This document shows positions 49,068 to 58,229 of a stretch of 64,000 bases of DNA, piece by piece (position 1 is the first letter of the stretch; each line of letters starts with the position of its first letter). Both the position numbers and the translations under genes were made by a program. Source of the DNA: Chara braunii (Eukaryota > Streptophyta > Charophyceae > Charales > Characeae); assembly GCA_003427395.1 (NCBI GenBank), contig BFEA01000156.1:2090563-2154562 (forward strand), read 5' to 3'. The notes under the pieces were generated by a model that searched no databases, was not told where the DNA came from, and worked only from the letters and a program-made list of their open reading frames with translations.

Positions 49068-49355
49068 ATGTTGGTAACCATCTGTAAATCTTTGAGCTTT
49101 CTGGGACGTAGGGAAGTCATTCCTTACGAGACAGTGATCTATGAATTAGTGAAAAGTGAATGGACACAAATTCGTCTGTATGTTATGACAACCTATTTTA
49201 TCAGATTGGATGTGTACGACGTAAGGATTTATTTACCGATAGAAAAAGACACGAATCTTGTTTACGAACGATGTTGGAAGAAAGCAACAGAAGTGGTAAA
49301 AGAAAAAAAGGTTAGACCACTCACGTTGAGAGAGCAGTTTGTGTGGAGTACTTAA
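49068..49355 (+). CDS. Unrecognised 95-residue open frame
   Basis: The frame includes EVIPYETVIYELVKSEWTQI and DVRIYLPIEKDTNLVYERCW. Its YE(x)2KSxW pattern is echoed at about 49,905 by a decayed frame reading EVVRYEALKRSGWEH, which suggests two related modules. It is AT-richer than neighbouring repeats. I cannot name a family. Confidence 0.25.
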   Translation: MLVTICKSLSFLGRREVIPYETVIYELVKSEWTQIRLYVMTTYFIRLDVYDVRIYLPIEKDTNLVYERCWKKATEVVKEKKVRPLTLREQFVWST

Positions 49356-49629
49356 ATATCAATTTTGAAGAACTTTCACGTGTTCCCTACCAACTAATGA
49401 TCAAGGATAATAGGGAACATGCGGTTGACTTTGTCTTATGACATAGGGACGTCTATGGCCAGAAGGGTGAAACTCGAACGACTGAAATAAAAACTTGCTA
49501 GAAAAGTGTCTAATGATTAGCGTGCAGTCTTGAGAGTTTAGACTTACGAAGACAGATGCACTCTAGGAACCCTAATATGTCGAAAAGTTAGATGTTCTGA
49601 TACCGGGACCTTGGAGATTAGAAGAGGAG

Positions 49630-50005
49630 TTGTGTGAATAGAGGAAGACGAAGGACAATTTTATCTTGATACCACTAATTTTGTCATGAAAGGGGAACGC
49701 GAGGTTCGAGACAAGAATGGAAGGTTGACAAGCATACTGAGAACGGTAAAAAACTATGGGGCCGCGAGGGAAGCACTAATGAATACGTCATTGGCACTAC
49801 GATTATGACTACAACTAGTGAGAGGAGTTGGAAGGTTTAGCGAAGAGGCGGTTAGACGACTCTCGGGTTCCTTGAACTCGTTAGCCATGACATAAGCGTT
49901 TCCCTAAGAAGTTGTGAGATATGAGGCCCTAAAGAGAAGTGGATGGGAACACAATAGCCTATTAACTTGTCACATTTTCGTACAATAACTAATGCACTAA
50001 ACTGC
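49630..50005 (+). pseudogene. Decayed unknown open frame
   Basis: One plus-strand frame reads EEDEGQFYLDTTNFVMKGER, then RTVKNYGAAREALMNTSLAL, LVRGVGRFSEEAVRRLSGSL and EVVRYEALKRSGWEHNS. It is broken only by a few TGA and TAA codons over about 120 codons. The sparse stops and even composition argue for a former gene rather than random sequence. Identity unknown. Confidence 0.35.
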
Positions 50006-50229
50006 AAATGTTATGAGGTCGACAATACTTTGGGTTGATGACGATAGTAAACCATTGCTCTGTTGTTGGCCATCGAAAGTTGTTCACTCTTCTATCAGAA
50101 CACATTTCCGTACATTGGAACAACATACTACATCCCATTGGGACGGTTGTGGCTATGCCTACTACGTCCACTGTCTGTGTCTATCATATCCTCTTCGACT
50201 TTTTTTTTTTTTTTTTACTGATGCTCTAC

Positions 50230-50690
50230 ACGCCCGTCTTTGACTGCATTTGTTTGGCCTTAGTTACTGCCTCTAGCTCTAATACTCTTTTCTTAAGAGT
50301 ATCCTTTTTCATTATTATCTAACTTCATTCTTGACACAAGCACTGTATGGTATGCGTTTTGTTTTCTAAAGTTTGTCTCTCGTCTGAGAGTTTGATTTTC
50401 AAGCACTCGAGGTCAACTTTCGTCTTCCTAACTAATTCTTTTTGTCATCCAAGTTCAAATTTCAACTTGTTTATATGTTTTTCCTACATTCTTATGCCAT
50501 TCATACACTCTTCTGACGTAGTTTTTCTCTTATCTTCGTCTTTATGTAACGGAAGATGTCAAACACATCTTCTGCAACCGCTATCCAGATCGGCCACATC
50601 ATCTATTTTGTGCATCATAGTCCCTCTACATGCAATCAAAGGAGTGGCAGCATCCCTGCTAGTTGTATGGATGTTTCACGGACTAGAACA
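50230..50690 (-). pseudogene. Decayed coiled-coil open frame
   Basis: The minus strand reads CRGTMMHKIDDVADLDSG, HLPLHKDEDKRKTTSEECMN, KELVRKTKVDLECLKIKL and KKDTLKKRVLELEAVTKA in one frame, broken by about six stops. Heptad-like spacing suggests a coiled coil of a retroelement gag or a host structural protein. No specific match can be named. Confidence 0.35.
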
Positions 50691-50837
50691 CGGGGTGGTT
50701 CCGATAGAGCAAATATGATAAAAATATGAATAAGAATAGGCAATTGCTGGATTGCATTGTGGATCGAGCATGCAAGAGGACGAAAACATTCTTCGTTGTT
50801 TGGTTCCCCCCACACCTGCCTTAACCTTTTCTGATAG

Positions 50838-50841
50838 GGGG

Positions 50842-50931
<90 letters not shown>
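50838..50931. repeat. (GA)n microsatellite bordering a gap
   Basis: About 94 bases of almost pure GA run straight into unknown bases. A second GA tract resumes at 51,135 after the adapter. Confidence 0.97.
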
Positions 50932-51062
50932 NNNNNNNNNNNNNNNNNNNNNNNNNNNNNNNNNNNNNNNNNNNNNNNNNNNNNNNNNNNNNNNNNNNNN
51001 NNNNNNNNNNNNNNNNNNNNNNNNNNNNNNNNNNNNNNNNNNNNNNNNNNNNNNNNNNNNNN
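50932..51062. other. Assembly gap (131 N)
   Basis: Unknown bases lie between a GA tract and a 34 base unique sequence that leads into an adapter. The gap length is probably an estimate. Confidence 0.99.
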
Positions 51063-51096
51063 TTGCCATGTTATCTCTCCACGCACTGTTGTCATC

Positions 51097-51134
51097 CTGT
51101 CTCTTATACACATCTAGATGTGTATAAGAGACAG
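51097..51134. other. Nextera mate-pair junction adapter (artefact)
   Basis: CTGTCTCTTATACACATCT (51,097-51,115) is followed directly by its exact reverse complement (51,116-51,134). The 19-mer is the Tn5 mosaic end used in Nextera libraries, and the head-to-head 38 bp form is the circularisation junction of mate-pair libraries. It sits between the gap and a GA tract. Sequence on its two sides may not be contiguous in the genome. Peptides predicted across it (MCIRDR, SYTHLDVYKRQ) are spurious. Confidence 0.98.
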
Positions 51135-51136
51135 GA

Positions 51137-51167
<31 letters not shown>

Positions 51168-52120
51168 AAAAAAAAAACAGATTTGCAGATTCATGTGCCT
51201 ATGCAATCAAGTACACATTGTACACGGCCTACGATGGATTACTGCTCTTTCCACACATTCGTTTACACTGATACGATACACATACACACGTATCATGGAG
51301 CGCATGTCGGGATAGGTAGGTACATAGATTTGTGAATACGTATGACGAAGCATTGTGATAAGAAAAAAAAAAAAAAAAAAAAAAACGACGGAAGTAGTCA
51401 GGAATGTTAATATGGCCAAGAATATCACAGGCTATCACGAGGCTGCCATATGGTAGGGCGACCAAGGTCATATCCTCCCCCGTTGAGTTTTTTTGTAATG
51501 TATGACAACATGTGTGTATGCGTTTTTGCATTTCCTGCTCTGCCATCATTTGCACATGTGTGTTCTAATGTTTGTCTCCCAGCGCAAGTTGTTGAGAGAC
51601 ACACAAGTTCTATGCGTCCCTCAATCACTCGTACGTGCCATTGTCCTCGCAATTGTTTTACCATCCTGAAGAACGTGGCAAGTACTCGTGAATGTTAGTG
51701 AACATTCGTGTGTCTGTCACTTTGCCTGTGTGCCTATCTAATGTGTTGTCCACCCCCAACTTTATAATTTTTCAATTTTGTTTCAGCCTAAAAATTGGAT
51801 AAAATGATGAAAAAAATAAAAAGCAATACGGAAAACAATATAAAAAAAAAATGAAAAACAAAATGATGAACAACAATACAAGAAGAAGAAGAAGAAGGAA
51901 AAAGAAAAATATGACAAAATGAAAAAAACAAAATCTAACTTAGATTGGGGGTAAGGGCTGGCAGGGTTATAGCGACCCTGTGTCGATGCCACTTGGCAGG
52001 GCTACGATCGCCATGCCCCCCCCCTCACGAACTTCATAATTTTCTTATTTGTTTTAACCTCAAAATCGAATTCAATAACAAAACAATTGAAAAACAATAT
52101 GAAAAAAAATCGATACATAT

Positions 52121-52394
52121 CTAGGCTACCAGCCGGGCAGCCCGGGTCACCCTATTTTCCTGGGCGGCCCGGCCATGCAAGCACGAGGGAAGGTCAAAAA
52201 AAAAAAAAAAAAAAAAAATCTGAAAAAAAACTATGTTATGCAGAAAAATAAATTGAACATCGTTTGCCTTAGGGTCAAATCAAAATTCTTTATCAAATTT
52301 CAAATAAAATTTTTAATTTCAAAATAGGTTTTTTTTTTTTTTTTTTTTTTTGACCCGGTCAGGCAAGTGGACCCGGGCTACTCTAGTAGCCTAG
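52121..52394 (+). mobile_element. MITE copy A (274 bp, hAT-type 8 bp TSD)
   Basis: It begins CTAGGCTACCAG and ends with the reverse complement of CTAGGCTACTAG. The 8 bp ATACATAT is exactly duplicated at 52,113-52,120 and 52,395-52,402. Sub-terminal GC blocks (GCCGGGCAGCCCGGGTC) flank an AT-rich centre with poly-A and poly-T runs. It has no coding capacity. Confidence 0.93.
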
Positions 52395-52632
52395 ATACAT
52401 ATATATTTGTTTTAAGTGATGAACAACAATACAACAAGAAGAAAAATAAGAAAAAAAAAATGAGAAAAAAATAAAAACAAGGAAAAAAAAGAATTAAAAA
52501 AAGAAAAAAAAGAGAAAGAAGAAGAAGTCTAACTTAGGTTGGGGGTAGGGAGACCTGACAGGATCGTTGCGACCTTGCCACTTGACCCCCTTCACCAACT
52601 TCATAATTGTATTTCAGTTTTCAACCTAAAAA

Positions 52633-52876
52633 CTAGGCTACCAGAATGACCCGGGTCCACTTGCCCGACTAAACGAAGAAGAAAAAAAAGAAGGTAAAAC
52701 ACTTTAATGTGACCCTGAGGCAAAAGTTTAGTTTAATTTTTTGCATAAAATAGTTTTTATTTTCGGATTTTCTTGAGGGTTTTTTTTTTTTTTTTGGCTG
52801 AGACCTTCCTTAGTCCTTGCACGGTCGGGCCGCCCGAGAAAATAGGGCGACCCGGGCGGCCCGGCTGGTAGCCTAG
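52633..52876 (-). mobile_element. MITE copy B (244 bp, opposite orientation)
   Basis: It carries the same ends in the opposite orientation (left CTAGGCTACCAGAATGACCC, right GGCTGGTAGCCTAG). CCTAAAAA is exactly duplicated at 52,625-52,632 and 52,877-52,884. The internal order is inverted relative to copy A. Confidence 0.93.
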
Positions 52877-52919
52877 CCTAAAAATTAATTTAAAAAGAAA
52901 AAAAAAAATCGACAAAAAG

Positions 52920-53181
52920 CTAGGCTACCAGCCGGGCCGCCCGGGTCTCGAATGGGTAGCCCGTGCAAGGATAAAGGAAGCTCCCAGCAAAAATATAAAA
53001 CAAACAAATCCAAAAAATCCAAAAAAACAACTACGTTATGCAAAAAAATAAACTTAACAACTTTTGTCTAAGAGCCACATCGAAAATTTTAACTAAATTT
53101 AAAATAAAAAATAAAATTAAAAAATAATGTTTATTTTTTAGCCCGGTCGGGCAAGTGACCCCGGACCACTCTGCTAGCCTA
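52920..53181 (+). mobile_element. MITE copy C
   Basis: It starts CTAGGCTACCAGCCGGGCCG and ends at ACCACTCTGCTAGCCTA, in the same orientation as copy A. The right end is slightly diverged and no exact target duplication is seen. Its right part gives the uninterrupted form of the site into which PLE1 inserted in copy D. Confidence 0.8.
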
Positions 53182-53227
53182 TAAAAAAACAAAAAAAAGC
53201 AAAAAACAAAAAACAATAGATGATGAA

Positions 53228-53444
53228 GTGCAAGGATAAAGGAAGGTCCCAGCAAAAAAAAAAAAAAAAAAAAAANAAAAAAAAAAAAAAAAATCCAAAA
53301 AATTCAAAAAAACAACTATATTATGCAAAAAATTAAACTTAACAATTTTTGCCTAAGAGCCACATCGAAAATTTTAACTAAATTTAAAATAAAAAATAAA
53401 ATTAAAAAATATATATATATTTTTTAGCCCGGTTGGGCAAGTGA
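53228..53444 (+). mobile_element. MITE copy D, split by PLE1
   Basis: It is nearly identical to the inner and right parts of copy C (GTGCAAGGATAAAGGAAGGT onward), up to GGGCAAGTGA at 53,435-53,444. The missing right end (ACCCCGGACCACTCTGCTAG) continues at about 58,957-58,980, on the other side of PLE1. The left end is truncated. Confidence 0.85.
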
Positions 53445-54170
53445 GCAAATGTTTTCGGTGTGGCATTATTTCACGTGAAACATTCACATGAAAGTAGACA
53501 CAGCGAGTTGGTTCACACAAGATGAACACGCAACTGGTTCACACAAAATGAACACACAAAGATTCAGATTCGACAATTTCGTGAAATGTGAAACGTCGAA
53601 CTTTGAAAATGCCGATAGAGATACATTATGTAAAATGCGACATCCAAAGTGTACGCGCGCGAGAAACGCGAGTACGTCCTACACACGCGGAATGTCTACG
53701 CTTCGAAGAGGTCTCATCTAATCTCTAAATCATTATTAATAGCTTCCGCCACACCTACTAACTGACTTCTCTCCTTCTCCTAATTTCAAGGTCAACACCT
53801 CCAAACTCTTCTAGAAACATCAATTAACTAAAAAATCAAAAGGTCTAATCATACGCAGCAATACCAAAGGGCCAAAGGGCCGAAAAAGCCGAAAAAGCCA
53901 AAAAAGCCAAAAAAAACGAAAAGGCCGAAAAAAACGAAAAAGCCGAAAAAACCACAAATAACCAAAAGGTCAGTATCCAAGGGGGGACAAGACGCCCTAG
54001 CCCGAAGGCCTAGAGCAGCGGACAAAAACTCTTAATCAGGCCACTTTCTTCACGGTACCCGGTCGATACTTGTAACCCTGACATCAAAGGTCACCTACCT
54101 TGCTACCTGCGCCCAGTCAGGGGCATTAAGTCTGAGAAAGCGCCAGCAGGTGCGCTCAAAGAAGTCAGTC
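53445..54170 (-). repeat. PLE1 3' pseudo-LTR
   Basis: It matches 58,230-58,946 with few differences. It starts GCAAATG(T/A)TTTCGGTGTGG. On the minus strand it carries the element's C-terminal coding end (FLRLNAPDWAQVAR) and a minisatellite of GCCGAAAAA-type units (about 53,880-53,965). The codon after WAQVAR is TAG here and CAG in the other copy. Confidence 0.9.
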
Positions 54171-54300
54171 GGGAAGGACTGCTTTCTTAATTCGCGGTTC
54201 AGCGAGAGCAGCCCTTCCCCGACCTTTTCGGCAGACGTCGTGCATTCCCTGATTTTATGCAACATCCCGTTTACCAAAGTTCTCTTCTGCTTCATACATG
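54060..54300 (-). pseudogene. PLE1 RT thumb and C-terminus
   Basis: The frame from 54,295 reads MKQKRTLVNGMLHKIRECTT, EKVGEGLLSLNRELRKQSFP and RTCWRFLRLNAPDWAQVAR. It resembles the helical thumb that follows the RT palm in Penelope-like elements. It is in a different frame from the palm (a frameshift lies between 54,490 and 54,300) and crosses the inner boundary of the 3' pseudo-LTR. The 5' pseudo-LTR copy preserves the natural end (VTFDIRVTCIDQVP, stop). Confidence 0.7.
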
Positions 54301-54462
54301 TGTACGAGCAGTAATCCTGGAAACACTTCTACCCCAATTTCGGGTCATCCTCCCAGATTTCTTGAAAGTTTTTTGCCCGGTACCAACTTGACACCATTCC
54401 ATCGTTAATTTGTATTCGACACCCCAAAAAACTTCATTCGTTTTTTCCATCATCGGTTTTTT

Positions 54463-56469
54463 TCAGCGACAACTTGGGGTCATACGACCTTTCAATTTGT
54501 CGATAATGCCTTTTGCTTTTCCCCGCTTCTTCTTCCCCCAACTCTGCCAAACAAACAGCGAAACGTCATCAACTAATTTAATCCCTTTCACAAGCCCCAC
54601 ATCTTTCCCCAAGCTTTCCAGAAATTGACTCTCGTAGTATGCACAAAGAATGCATGCGACCGGAGGGCTACTTGACTTCCCCATCAGTATGCCCTGTTTC
54701 TGCTTAATCAGTCGGTCGGAAGGCCACAGAAAGGTGTTATCTAAAGCAAAGCTCACCATTTCTTTGATCAGATCAAGGCTCACCTTCACCCACCCTTCTT
54801 CGCCTTTCTTACTTCCAAAGGAAGCGCCCTTTCCCCTCGATCTCACCATAACAAACTTCCTCCCTTTCCTGGAATACATCGCCAAGATCCAGTCGATCGC
54901 TTTTTTCACAGATAGGTGAGGCAGCTTACTAAACATCTCCTTGATGTCGTAGGCTACCCCTTGTAGTTCACAATTCTTCTTCTTTGATGCCCATCTGTTA
55001 ACTTCTTCCAACTTCGACTTCAGCATACTAGTCGACTTCAGGTTCAAATTGTTGGTCTTCGGCAAAGAAAACAGCACAAAGTTGAGGGTCTTTGCCACCT
55101 TCTGGTTAGCCAACTTCGCTGGTTCAGAAAATGAGGGAGAAATTGACCGATACTTCGAAACGTCCTTGTGTTTTGGCAGAACGTAAGCTTTCCCCCATGA
55201 ACCTTTGTTATCTCATTTTCCAATCTCCGCAAGCCCTCTCTCTTCATATTCCTTCTTCGCTCTACTCATAACTTCCTCCTCCCCTCTCCATACCGGGTCG
55301 AAAGCCTCATTTCCCCAAAACATCACCCTCATTCCTTCTTCATAGGCCGTTGGGCATATTACCAGCGTCTCTACTGGGTTCTTATCCAGCGGACAAAACA
55401 CCATTCCTTCCCATCTCGTCTTCAGATCCTCAATTATATCAATCATCCCATCCCCTTTACTTTTCTTCTTCCTGATGCACATGCCTGCTTGACCTGGTGT
55501 CCATGTTGGATCTAGACCTGACTTCCTCATTTCGTCATTCAGTTCCTTACAGAGCTTCACCGCACCGGCTTCGCTGTCGATTCCCCGAATCACATTCTTC
55601 GCATTACCCATTCTCTCGTTGATATCATCTCTGCCACTTAGGGGAAACGCCACGTGTTCTCCCTAACGTGGGAGATCAAGGTTTGCACAACAGCAAACAC
55701 TGACCATCAGACGACTGAACCGTCTATGGTTGTGGAGAAGTCCTCCGACAGTCTGTTTTTTTCTCCAGACGAGTCTGAGCTTCTGACACCGTAGCTTCGC
55801 CTCCGTCTCAGAGCAACATTGCGAGCCTATCTTATTAATCATTATCTTCCTAACTTCCGCTCTTGATATCCTCTCATCATACCTGACTCCAATTACTTCG
55901 TTCTTTCTCAGACTAAACCCGAACCGCCTCTTTCCCAGTCCATCAAGCAGATCCTTGAGTGTCTTCCTCGAACTCTTTCTTGCGAAACTCCTAACTTCAC
56001 ACTACAGGTGTATCAGATCATCCAGCTTGATGCACTCAAGCCGCTTTTTCGCCCATGGGTACTTCAGCAGTTGACGAAGCTGCTTCTTGAGCATCGGATT
56101 CCCTGGCTGTCTCTCCCGTGCCCGCACAAATTTTACTTCTCCACCTTCTTCTAAATTAGCCTTCGCCTTCTTAAGTTTAACCTTCGTCCCTTTAATCAGC
56201 ACCTCAGATTCTCCGAATCTCCTTTTAATAACACTCAAATTTTCCACCCAGATCTTCCCTCCACTTGAACTTACCAGTCTATCGCTTTTCCCTTTAATTT
56301 GCCCGACCACGTCTGTCAATTTCCCTGTGCTCTCGATATTGTCGCCCTGAAAACGCACCACTTTCTCGTTCTCAAAGAATTCCCTCCTCTGTTTTTTCCT
56401 CTCCCGCCTCCCTTTCCATTTCTTCTTTTTCCGGTTCTTACCATCCTTCCATCCATTCGAATTCAGCAC
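54463..56469 (-). pseudogene. PLE1 linker and reverse transcriptase palm
   Basis: A single minus-strand frame of about 2 kb is interrupted by only three stops (TAG 56,002-56,004, TAG 55,663-55,665, TGA 55,213-55,215). After a basic linker come VSVCCCANLDLPR and EHVAFPLSG, then FCPLDKNPVETLVICPTAYE. RT motifs follow: KAYVLPKHKDVSKYRSI, motif A with catalytic Asp in YDIKEMFSKLP, motif B QGILMGKSSSPPVACIL, and motif C LVDDV carrying the two aspartates. RT copies the element RNA at the target site. The catalytic residues are intact, so this was active until recently relative to its neighbours. Confidence 0.87.
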
Positions 56470-56705
56470 GGGGCACCATCGCCTGATCAGTGTTTGTTCA
56501 ACTCCTGCTTACCCGCAATAGCCATTAGAATAGCAACATACGATTCCCACCCCCACGTCCTTAGCCACAAATACAACTTATTCTTTCGAATAAGATTTTT
56601 GGACTGTGCCCGTCCGACATGCTCCGACCAGCGATTTCATAGCTTCTTTCAGTCTTGCCTACATAGCTCAACTTACACAAGGGGCCCAAGAGAATATACA
56701 CACAG
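56465..56705 (-). pseudogene. PLE1 GIY-YIG endonuclease
   Basis: In two or three frames the minus strand gives CVYILLGPLCKLSYVGKTER, then RWSEHVGRAQSKNLIRKNK, LRTWGWESYVAI, and VEQTLIRRWCPVLNSNG. The key residues of GIY-YIG nucleases are present: Tyr in VYI, Tyr in YVG, Arg in RWSEH, Glu in VEQT, Asn in VLN. Alignment with the intact domain in PLE2 shows the same spacing. It would nick the target DNA to prime reverse transcription. Frameshifts lie near 56,640 and 56,510. Confidence 0.82.
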
Positions 56706-56709
56706 GATT

Positions 56710-57440
56710 CGGGTATCTTCCCAAATACATTCCACATACTTTCTTCCCCATGCAATCTTGTATTCCAACACTAGCAACAGGATAGCGTTCCTTAATATCC
56801 TTTCAATAAGCGGCAACAACGATCTAGCACTTCGATTCGACCTACACCATCTTCGCTTCTCTAGGAACTCAAGGAGAGTGGTCCATCCCTCCGACTTACT
56901 CGTCTGATTTTCATTGGGGATCTTGAATCTCACCCCTATCTGCTCCTCTTCTCCTGATTTATTGGACGTCGAACCTGCCGACTTCTTCCCTCGAAAGCAG
57001 TAGGTTATCCTCAACTCAGAAAGGATGTCCACTGCGTCGTTAACTCCGTAGAACGGTAGCCCCGCTCCTTTACACATCGCTTTCAGCGTCTTCGGATAAA
57101 AGGAGGCGATCACCTTCCTTACTGCCTTTCTGTACTCGGCCTCAGTTGCATACTTATCGCCCTGGGGAACCCCTTCCCACGGGTCTTCCCCTTTCGTCAA
57201 TCGTGTTGCTTGCGCATCAACCTTTGTCAGTCTCCCCCTTCCTTTGCGCTTCTGGCTAGCTGGCGTGCCTGTTTCTTCTTTCTTCCCCATCTTCATTGGT
57301 GTTTCCACCAGCGGGCTGCTTTCAACTATGCCCGTAGAGTCGCGGCGCTTTCGCTTATCTTTTTGCGGAGTAACTTCTTGTTCCTCCTCATCTTCCTCCT
57401 CCGATGTTGACGATGGAGTCTCAACGACTTTTTTTTTTTC
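56710..57440 (-). pseudogene. PLE1 acidic region and SAP-like motif
   Basis: It opens with an acidic and serine-rich stretch (VVETPSSTSEEEDEEEQEVT) and a basic patch (KRKGRGRLTK). Then come EAEYRKAVRKVIASFYPK and TLKAMCKGAGLPFYGVNDAV (about 57,095-57,009). The latter matches the LK-xx-C-xx-x-G-L pattern of SAP DNA-binding motifs. The aligned part of PLE2 (DELKRICQSEGVTYDGKKMQ) fits the SAP pattern better. The frame joins the upstream CCHC part across a frameshift at an A-run near 57,430. Confidence 0.6.
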
Positions 57441-57449
57441 CTGCCCCTA

Positions 57450-57999
57450 TCAATATCCCTTTCATCTTTCGGTTCAAGCCCACTAGCTTCTCCAACTTCT
57501 CTTCGAACTCTTCCCGTTGCTCAACTAGGAGCTTCTTCATCTCCCATTAGCGTCGTTTCTTTTCTCCCTCCTTCTCCAGCTTCCGTGCCGTGGCGACCCT
57601 CGCCTCTTCCTCCTTGGCTGCTTTCTCCGCCTCCGCTCTCTTTTTCTTTTCCTCAGCCTCTCGCTTGGCATCTTCGGCGGCTCTTTGCTGATCCAGTAGT
57701 TGTCTAGTCATTCTTCCCACTGAGCTCAATGACTCCTCCAGCTCTCGGCTTAACATCACGGCACCTCCGCCTCCTTCACTCATCCCTTGTAAACGAGGGC
57801 ATTGACTTCTGTACTGCCCGATTTCACCACATTCATAACACTTCACACTCCTTCTTTCAAAACCCTCGGCAGAAAATCCTCGCATATCTTCGCTTCTTCG
57901 CTCCCTTTCTCTCCCACGGTCTCGCCTATCTTCCCCAAGACTCGCTTCTCCTGCTTCCCATAGTGTAGCCAATCGTTCTTCTAGTACCAATACCTTCAC
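57450..57999 (-). pseudogene. PLE1 N-terminal CCHC-like knuckle and coiled coil
   Basis: Residues 54-67 of this frame read CYECGEIGQYRSQC. It is a CX2CX4HX4C knuckle in which the histidine is replaced by glutamine (CAG), so zinc binding is probably lost. A long lysine/glutamate/alanine coiled coil follows (LLDQQRAAEDAKREAEEKKK), then a TAA at 57,547, after which the frame continues (WEMKKLLVEQREEFEEKLEK). PLE2 keeps the intact CCHC. The true start is not certain; 230 bp of leader separates it from the 5' pseudo-LTR. Confidence 0.7.
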
Positions 58000-58229
58000 C
58001 CTGTGTTCTGCTTCCGAAGGTCGTTCCTTGACTACTTCTCATTCATACTTTTTTTATCGTTTTTCGGCAGTCTTCACTGCCTTCTTCGTAACTGCTCCTT
58101 GGTTGCTTCGCTTCAAGGCTTCGTCTCCCGTCTTCCCTATCTTCTTCTCAACGGCACGTCAGCATCGCGTTCTCGCTACCACCAAAATCTAAGTGTCCTC
58201 CCTTGGCAGGTTGTAACGCTCGATCATGA

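Larger units (their letters stand above)
51740..53444. repeat. A-rich repeat array (AR) hosting MITEs
   Basis: Units contain AACTTCATAAT, CAGCCTAAAAATT, GATGAACAACAATACAAGAA, a GAAGAAGAAG run and TTGGGGGTA. They then have a GGCAGGGTCGTTGCGACCCTGC-like inverted repeat, which is variable here, and a C-run. Further units lie at 59,000-59,200 and 63,735-63,860. Long poly-A and poly-T runs are frequent and one base is unknown (53,276). MITE copies A-D are inserted in or next to these units. Confidence 0.75.

Noticed and set aside
50676-51335. Frames containing MCIRDR or SYTHLDVYKRQ peptides
   Set aside because: They translate the Nextera junction adapter, a GA tract and a gap.
54463-55113. Bacterial-type retron or group II intron RT
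   Set aside because: Motif spacing, the LPKHKD and QGILMGKSSSPP motifs, pseudo-LTRs and the associated GIY-YIG fit a Penelope-like element; no ribozyme domains seen.
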